A stretch of 64,000 nt of DNA, from the NCBI RefSeq assembly GCF_002802875.1, contig NZ_PEBI01000004.1:62001-126000 (forward strand). Reading direction: 5' to 3'. Below are positions 58,823 to 64,000 of this stretch, in pieces; the first letter of the stretch is position 1; the number at the start of each line of letters is the position of its first letter. The stretch is from Bifidobacterium primatium. Lineage in GTDB: Bacteria > Actinomycetota > Actinomycetes > Actinomycetales > Bifidobacteriaceae. The position numbers and the translations under genes were made by a program. Below the pieces are notes generated by a model, which was given only the letters and a program-made list of their open reading frames with translations, was not told where the DNA came from and did not search any database.

Positions 58823-60868
58823 ATGATGTCGATGCTGTTCGATGACGACGCCGAGCTGGAGGACGAGTTCAGGTCCGTGGCGTTCGCGTCCGATGACGTG
58901 CGCGCGATGGAACGGCCCCTGTTGGAGGATGGCGTGCCGCTGATGCGCATGGCCGCCTCGGCGACTGCGATGACCGCGCGCGTGATGATGGCCCGCGCCC
59001 ATGTCTCCCCCGATACCGCGCGCATCACCCTGCTCGCCGGAGGCGGCGACAATGGAGGCGACGGGCTGTTCGCGGCGGCCGAACTTGCCGCCGACGGCGT
59101 GGATGTGACCGTCGTGGCCGTGGGGCGTTCGTTGCATGAGGAGGGTTTTGCCGCGTTCCGCGCCGTGGGCGGCGAGGTCATCGTGCTGGATTCCGATGCG
59201 GAGATTCCCGGTGTGGACGGACCCCAGGATGCGCAGGAGGCCTCCGATCTGTTCGAGGAGGCCGTTTCGGCGGCGGAGAGCTCGCATCTGGTCATCGATG
59301 CGATGACGGGTATCGGGCTGCATGGCGCGCTTCGCGGCATTCCCGCGCAGGTCGCGGCGGCGCTCGGCGAGCATGGGCAGCTGCCCGATGTCATCGCCAC
59401 GCCGTGCGGTGCGGGGCATGATGGATTCCCGCTCGTGCTGGCCGTCGACGCACCATCCGGCGTGGGCATCGATGACGGCACGCTTCCCGGACCGTATATT
59501 CCGGCGGATGCGACCATTACGTTCGGTGCGCTCAAGCCGTGCGACCTGCTGCCGCCGGCGACGTATGTGTGCGGCCAGCAGGTGCTGGTGGACTTCGGGT
59601 TCGACACCGAGCCGTTCCTGCCGGCGGTGGAGAACGTGACCCAGCGTACGGCGGCGCAGTCGATTCGTCTGCCGCATGTGAACGATTCGAAGTATTCGCG
59701 TGGCGTGGTGGGGTTGGTCACCGGTTCGGACGAGTATCCGGGGGCGGCCGTGCTGTCGTCGCGTGCGGCCGCGCTGTCGAATGTGGGCATGATTCGCTAT
59801 GTCGGCCCGCGGATCGCACAGGATATGGTGCTGTCCCGTGTGCCGGAGGCCGTGATGGGCAAGGGGCATGTGCAGTCGTGGGTGGTCGGCTCCGGCGTTC
59901 CGTCCGGTCCCGATGAGGGTGATATGGATGCGCAGCGTAGGCGCATCGCCGCGTTGCTGGCGCATTATTCGTCCGAGGAGGACGGCAGCGAGGATCTGCC
60001 GCCGGTGGTCGTGGATGCGGGCGCGCTCGACCTGCTGCCGGAGAGTTGCGTGCCGCAGGTTCTCATCACCCCGCATGCCGGCGAGCTCGCCCGGCTGCTC
60101 AGCGAACGCGACGAGGATGTGAGCGTGCAGGACGTGCTCGCCGAGCCGCTGAACTGGGCGACGCGCGCATGGGAGCTCACCGGTGCGACGGTGCTGCTCA
60201 AGGGAGCGGTCACCGTGGTGGTCGGCGACGACGGCGACGGCAATCCGCATGTGTTCGTTTCGGGGTCTGGGCCGGCATGGCTGGCCACTGCCGGCGCCGG
60301 CGACGTGCTGGCCGGCGTCATCGGCGCCGTGCTGGCGCAGAACGCGGAGACGCTGGTCAGGCTGCCGGACCAGATGGCCGTGTTCGCCGCGGTCGGCTCC
60401 TACATCCATGGCCTCGCCGCCGGCATGGCGTCCGAGTCGTTCCAGCGCGGGTCGTGCCCGCCGGTGGTGTATGACGGCGCAAGCCCGTTGGAGTTCTTCC
60501 ATGCCATGCAGCCGCGGCGTATCGAACCCGGAAGCGTACTGGACGGCACACTGGGCCATCCGATCGTGGCGGGCGAGGTCGCCGATTGCATTCCCGGTGT
60601 CTTCGGCACGCTCATCGGCATGTATGACGACAACGACGGAGACGACGATGACGATAACGTCACCGACGGCACCACGTCCGACGATGACGGCGACGACGCG
60701 GAATCCCCCGTCTTCTCAAGCGGATCGGGCACGGACGAAGCCGTGACGGCCGACGACGGGGACGATGCGGACGTCGTGCTTGATGTGGACCGAGACTACA
60801 CGGACGAGGAACTCGACGCCCTCGCCGACGCGCTCTTCGCCAAATACGAGGAGGAGGAACGTCGTTAG
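58823..60868 (+). CDS. nnr: Bifunctional NAD(P)HX epimerase/dehydratase with acidic tail
   Basis: About 681 residues. The N-terminal YjeF-N epimerase domain (about 20-270) has GGGDNGGDGLFAA. The C-terminal NnrD dehydratase domain (about 290-570) has ITPHAGELARLL and the GAGDVLAG nucleotide motif. Together they repair damaged NAD(P)H hydrates. Beyond residue 600 lies a very acidic extension: runs of Asp (DDNDGDDDDDN), then a terminal helix DEELDALADALFAKYEEE. The start at 58823 lacks a strong site; ATGs at 58826 and 58832 are alternatives. Confidence 0.9.
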   Translation: MMSMLFDDDAELEDEFRSVAFASDDVRAMERPLLEDGVPLMRMAASATAMTARVMMARAHVSPDTARITLLAGGGDNGGDGLFAAAELAADGVDVTVVAVGRSLHEEGFAAFRAVGGEVIVLDSDAEIPGVDGPQDAQEASDLFEEAVSAAESSHLVIDAMTGIGLHGALRGIPAQVAAALGEHGQLPDVIATPCGAGHDGFPLVLAVDAPSGVGIDDGTLPGPYIPADATITFGALKPCDLLPPATYVCGQQVLVDFGFDTEPFLPAVENVTQRTAAQSIRLPHVNDSKYSRGVVGLVTGSDEYPGAAVLSSRAAALSNVGMIRYVGPRIAQDMVLSRVPEAVMGKGHVQSWVVGSGVPSGPDEGDMDAQRRRIAALLAHYSSEEDGSEDLPPVVVDAGALDLLPESCVPQVLITPHAGELARLLSERDEDVSVQDVLAEPLNWATRAWELTGATVLLKGAVTVVVGDDGDGNPHVFVSGSGPAWLATAGAGDVLAGVIGAVLAQNAETLVRLPDQMAVFAAVGSYIHGLAAGMASESFQRGSCPPVVYDGASPLEFFHAMQPRRIEPGSVLDGTLGHPIVAGEVADCIPGVFGTLIGMYDDNDGDDDDDNVTDGTTSDDDGDDAESPVFSSGSGTDEAVTADDGDDADVVLDVDRDYTDEELDALADALFAKYEEEERR

Positions 60869-60895
60869 GACGTCATAGGCCATATGTATCTGATG

Positions 60896-60944
60896 CATGG
60901 CGGGGCCGCCGGATTCGTCACGATCATCCGGCGGCCCCGCCATG
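60896..60944. terminator. Bidirectional terminator after nnr
   Basis: A 19-base perfect stem (60896-60914 and 60926-60944, CATGGCGGGGCC core) with an 11-base loop, between nnr and the convergent gene. Confidence 0.85.
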
Positions 60945-60970
60945 TCATCGACCGATATGCGACCGGGCGA

Positions 60971-61729
60971 TTATTCGGCGGCCTTGTCGATGCAGCTCAG
61001 GGCGTTGAGCGTGCGCGGGTAGCCGATGTAGGGCATGGTCTGGGAGACGACGGCGATGAGGAACGCCTTCTCGTTGCCCACGTTCATGTTCCCCTTCGCA
61101 TGGGCGACGAGCTGGGACTCACATCCTCCCTGCGCGGCCAGGAAGCACAGCGTGATTATCTCGCGTCGGCGCGCGTCGAGACCGCCGCGCGTGTAGTAGT
61201 CGCCGAAGCAGTTGCCGACGAGCCAGCGATGGATGTGGCGGGTCTCCTCCGGACCGGCGTCGGCGAATCCGCGCATGTGTTCGCCGAAGATTTCGATCTG
61301 TGCGCGTTCGCCGGCCTCCATGCGGGTGCCGGGGCCGGTGGTGCCCTGCTGCTCGACCGGCAGGGGTATCTTTTCCTCGAGGAACACGTCGTTGGTGGCG
61401 TTGAGGAAGCCCATGACTCGTCCGATGCCGAGGTAGGCGGTCGCCTGGTAGACGATCTCCTTGATTTCGACCGGGGTGACGCCGGCCTTCAGCGCGGCGG
61501 GGAGCATAAGCCGGTATTCGTCGAGTCCCTGGCAACCGAGCAGCGCGGCGAGGATGGCCATGGAGCGGGTGCGGTCGTCGAGGTCGGGATGTGCCGCGCC
61601 TGGATCGTTCACCACTTCGTCGTAGGCGAACCGGCTGAACATCTCCACGAATTCGGGGTCGGTCTCGCCGAGCGGCTGCTTGTCGTTCATGAGCTGGTCG
61701 TATTTCTTCCTGAATGATTCGAATGCCAT
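60971..61729 (-). CDS. Carboxymuconolactone decarboxylase family protein, two domains
   Basis: A 252-residue protein of the CMD/AhpD-like family. The first CMD domain (about 50-110) has LLGCQGLDEYRLMLPAALKAGV and EIKEIVYQATAYLGIGRVMG. A second, related domain follows (about 175-245: LCFLAAQGGCESQLVAHAKG). AhpD-type proteins are peroxidase-related disulfide reductases, but the usual CxxC pair is not present, so no activity is claimed. The ATG at 61729 is the natural start. Confidence 0.82.
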   Translation of the reverse strand: MAFESFRKKYDQLMNDKQPLGETDPEFVEMFSRFAYDEVVNDPGAAHPDLDDRTRSMAILAALLGCQGLDEYRLMLPAALKAGVTPVEIKEIVYQATAYLGIGRVMGFLNATNDVFLEEKIPLPVEQQGTTGPGTRMEAGERAQIEIFGEHMRGFADAGPEETRHIHRWLVGNCFGDYYTRGGLDARRREIITLCFLAAQGGCESQLVAHAKGNMNVGNEKAFLIAVVSQTMPYIGYPRTLNALSCIDKAAE

Positions 61730-61849
61730 GGTTCAACACTTACCACGGAATCACGGACCATACGAATGTTCGTTGTGCATGGTCGTCCATGCGCGGACCG
61801 TATGAGCGTCGTCATGCGGCGGGCGCGCGTCGGTCAGTCATTGGCTCCG

Positions 61850-62806
61850 TCAGTCATTGGCTCCGTTGGCGAGGGTGCGGCCGATGACGTCGAGGAACGC
61901 CCGGGCCCCGTCTGCGCGGCCGCCGTTCTGGCCTGCGGCGTCGCGGGTCTCGTCGTTGAACACGTAGACGTCGAATGTGGGCAGTTCCACGCCGGTCACG
62001 GGCAGGGTTGCGAGACGGTCGTCGTTCCCGACGGCGACGGAGGCCATGAGGCCGACGGCAAGACCGGAGGCGATGATGGCCTTCATGGTGTTGACGTCGG
62101 CGACTTCGATGAGCTGGGTGACGTCGATGCGCGAGCGGAGGAACTCCGCGACCGCCTTGGAATGCACGAAGTCGTCGCCGAGAGTGACGAACCGCAGGCC
62201 CCGGAACAGCGTCTCGTCGGCGAAGTCGAAGTCGTGACGTCCTTTGAGCGCGTCGGGCGGGTTGGCGGTCGAATGGACGAGTTCGAAGGGGAAGGACGCG
62301 ATCTTGAACGATTGGATGCCGCCGATGTCGGGACGGTCGTCGATGGTGGCCACGGCGCCGAAGTCCACGTCGTGGCGTTCGATCTGCTCCATGAGCCGTT
62401 TGGAGCCGACCGACTGCACGGATATGCGGCCGTGCAGCCGGTCGGCAAGCATGTCGATGGAGGCGTCGCCGAGCAGATAGGCGGAGATGATGGGCGGCAG
62501 CCCCACGGTGTAGACGTCGGGCGCGTGCGCGGCGTCGAGGTCGTCGGCGAGCGCGTCGAGCTCGCCGAGTATGGCGGCGGTATGGCGGACGACGATAAGG
62601 CCTTCGGCGGTGAGGCTGAGGCCTCCGCCGGCGCCGAAACGCTGACGTTGCAGCAGGGTGGCGCCGAGTCGGGATTCGAGGCGTTTGACCGCCTGTGAGA
62701 CGGTGGGCTGGGAGACTCCGGCCGCGGAGGCGGCGTCGGTGAAGCTGCCGAGTTCGGCGACGAGCTGGAACAGTTCGAGGTCGCGTATGTTCTCTATCGA
62801 CGCCAC
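61850..62806 (-). CDS. LysR-family transcriptional regulator
   Basis: A 318-residue regulator from GTG at 62806, which has GGGGGAGG just upstream. The N-terminal winged helix (1-60) reads LFQLVAELGSFTDAASAAGVSQPTVSQAVKRLE. The substrate-binding domain follows from about 95. The frame stays open to 62920, but TACAAT at 62842-62847 (minus strand) is a promoter element, so the long start is wrong. It lies directly after the malic enzyme gene and may control it or its own expression. Confidence 0.9.
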   Translation of the reverse strand: MASIENIRDLELFQLVAELGSFTDAASAAGVSQPTVSQAVKRLESRLGATLLQRQRFGAGGGLSLTAEGLIVVRHTAAILGELDALADDLDAAHAPDVYTVGLPPIISAYLLGDASIDMLADRLHGRISVQSVGSKRLMEQIERHDVDFGAVATIDDRPDIGGIQSFKIASFPFELVHSTANPPDALKGRHDFDFADETLFRGLRFVTLGDDFVHSKAVAEFLRSRIDVTQLIEVADVNTMKAIIASGLAVGLMASVAVGNDDRLATLPVTGVELPTFDVYVFNDETRDAAGQNGGRADGARAFLDVIGRTLANGAND

Positions 62807-62814
62807 ATTGCCTC

Positions 62815-62856
62815 CCCCGCGTACGACGACATTGGTGTGTGTCATTGTACGCGGGG
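62815..62856. promoter_or_regulatory. Inverted repeat in the LysR leader and promoter
   Basis: CCCCGCGTAC (62815-62824) and GTACGCGGGG (62847-62856) form ten-base arms 22 bases apart. The right arm touches the TACAAT -10 hexamer and the left arm borders the ribosome site. Possible autoregulation or leader hairpin. Confidence 0.45.
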
Positions 62857-62873
62857 TGTTCGAGGAACCGACC

Positions 62874-64000
62874 TCAGTCCTCGGGGTGCCAGGTGGCGGC
62901 GTCGACGGCGGCGGGCACATCGGGCACGGGTTCGCGGTTGAGACCTTCGGCGATGGCCTGTTCGGCCACGGCGGTGGCGACCCTTCGGGAGATCTCGGTG
63001 AGGCGGCTGACCGGCGGCAGTACGGCGGCGCCCGGCTGGTCCACGTCGATCATGTCGGAGATGGCGTGGGCGCCGGCGAGCAGCATGCGGTCGCTGATGA
63101 GGCGCGCCTTGCCGACGATGGCGCCGAAGCACAGGCCCGGGTACATGAGCGCGTTGTTGCCCTGGCCGATGTGGTAGGTGACGCCGTTGTATTCCACGGG
63201 GGCGGATGGCGTGCCGGTGATGACGAACGCCTTGCCGTCGGTCCAGCGAATCACGTCGGCGGCCTTGGCCTCGGCGAGTTCGGTCGGGTTGGAGATCGGG
63301 CAGATGAGCGGGCGCTCCACGTGGCTGGCCATGGCGGTGACGACGCGTTCGTCGAAGGCGCCGGGGCGGGTGGAGGTGCCGATGAGCACGGACGGCCTGA
63401 ACGCGTCGACGACCTGGGCGAGGTCGGTGGTGTCGGCCACGTCGGCGAATTCGGCCGGGTCGTGCGCGTACTTGCGCTGGCCTTCGGTGAGATTCTCCTG
63501 GCCTTCGAGCACGAGGCCGTAGCGGTCGACGAGGGCGACCTGCGCCATGGCCTGGGCGCGGTCCATGCCGCCGTTCATGACCATGTCGTCGACGAGCTGG
63601 TCGGCGATGCCGACGCCGGCGGTGCCCGCGCCGAACACGAGGATGCGCGTGTCCTCGTAGCCGGTGCCGGCGATCCTGCGGGCGGCGACGAGTGCGGCGA
63701 GCACGGTCACGCCGGTGCCCTGGATGTCGTCGTTGAGGGTGAGTACGTCACGACGGTAGCGTTCGAGGATCGGCGCGGCGGTGGGGCGGCCGAAGTCCTC
63801 CCAGTGCAGCAGGGCGTCCGGGTAGAGTTCGAGGCTGTCGTGCACGAACGCGTCGATGAACGCGTCGTAGCGTTCGCCTCGCACGCGGGGGAACCGGTTG
63901 CCCACGTAGTCGGGGTTCTCGAGCAGTTCCTTGCGGTTGGTGCCCACGTCGATCATGACGGGCAGCACGCGCGAGGGGTCGATGCCGGCGGCGGCCGTGT
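62874..64000 (-). CDS. NAD-type malic enzyme (5' end beyond the window)
   Basis: 375 visible codons of a malic enzyme (malate to pyruvate + CO2). The reading frame is still open at 64000, with AAAGIDPSRVLPVMIDVGTN at the edge, a segment from the middle of the family's N-terminal half. Further motifs are NDDIQGTG, the Rossmann FGAGTAGVGIADQL, and ISNPTELAEA. About a third of the protein (the N-terminus) lies outside. Cofactor preference cannot be proven. The LysR gene follows 67 bases later. Confidence 0.93.
   Translation of the reverse strand, partial: TAAAGIDPSRVLPVMIDVGTNRKELLENPDYVGNRFPRVRGERYDAFIDAFVHDSLELYPDALLHWEDFGRPTAAPILERYRRDVLTLNDDIQGTGVTVLAALVAARRIAGTGYEDTRILVFGAGTAGVGIADQLVDDMVMNGGMDRAQAMAQVALVDRYGLVLEGQENLTEGQRKYAHDPAEFADVADTTDLAQVVDAFRPSVLIGTSTRPGAFDERVVTAMASHVERPLICPISNPTELAEAKAADVIRWTDGKAFVITGTPSAPVEYNGVTYHIGQGNNALMYPGLCFGAIVGKARLISDRMLLAGAHAISDMIDVDQPGAAVLPPVSRLTEISRRVATAVAEQAIAEGLNREPVPDVPAAVDAATWHPED

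Noticed and set aside
62807-62920. Longer LysR start at 62920 or 62845
   Set aside because: The extra residues are Pro/Thr-rich and cover a TACAAT promoter element; GTG at 62806 has a strong ribosome site.

Overview
The window is a high-GC, gene-dense stretch of an actinobacterial chromosome. The best match is Bifidobacterium or a close relative in Bifidobacteriaceae. Evidence: the order miaB-miaA-ftsK-pgsA-cinA-clgR-DUF3046-recA-recX, a HrdB-type sigma factor with a Lys/Ala-rich and acidic N-terminus, actinobacterial families DUF3046, DUF3159, DUF3710 and DUF4192, a type A RNase P RNA, and many four-base ATGA stop/start overlaps. The genus is inferred from gene content and family memory, not from a search. 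Both ends are cut: an Lhr helicase runs off the left edge and a malic enzyme off the right edge. I found no tRNA, rRNA, CRISPR array, prophage or insertion sequence.

Layout, left to right. (1) 1-4800: lhr helicase, preceded by a coupled two-helix micro-membrane protein. (2) 4864-11480: an accessory-looking carbohydrate or nucleoside locus, with a large cytoplasmic GH106-like glycoside hydrolase, an NCS1 nucleobase-type transporter, a LacI regulator and a ribokinase. Operator-like palindromes lie before both transcription units. (3) 11.5-21 kb: housekeeping and envelope control: parE, the primary sigma factor, a DUF4192 protein, a long-chain polyprenyl diphosphate synthase, a PASTA Ser/Thr kinase, an acyltransferase and a small membrane protein. 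(4) 21-28 kb: ROK glucokinase, trpD, secA, hibernation factor hpf, and rnpB on the plus strand. (5) 28-38 kb: the DNA-repair, tRNA-modification and stress block on the minus strand, with a perfect LexA box before recA. (6) 38-45 kb: a small alarmone synthetase, a Bax-inhibitor-like protein, a DMT transporter, a 51-residue zinc-ribbon-like protein, an Ltp-domain membrane protein, a NarL-type two-component system and a nicotinamidase. (7) 44.9-45.28 kb: a non-coding spacer packed with palindromic repeats. (8) 45.3-54 kb: aconitase, then a tightly packed unit DUF3710 > DUF3159 > TrmA-like methyltransferase > half-size periplasmic-binding lipoprotein > CtpE-like P-type ATPase. The last four genes overlap by ATGA. 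(9) 54-64 kb: glycosyltransferase, XerC-type recombinase, exonuclease III, SGNH esterase, GNAT acetyltransferase, NAD(P)HX repair enzyme with an acidic tail, carboxymuconolactone-decarboxylase-family protein, LysR regulator and malic enzyme.

The two least ordinary loci are the GH106-like/NCS1/ribokinase cluster, which may take up a ribosylated or otherwise glycosylated compound and split it inside the cell, and the chain linking an RNA methyltransferase, a truncated ligand-binding lipoprotein and a cation ATPase. The palindrome-rich spacer at 45 kb is the most unusual non-coding sequence.
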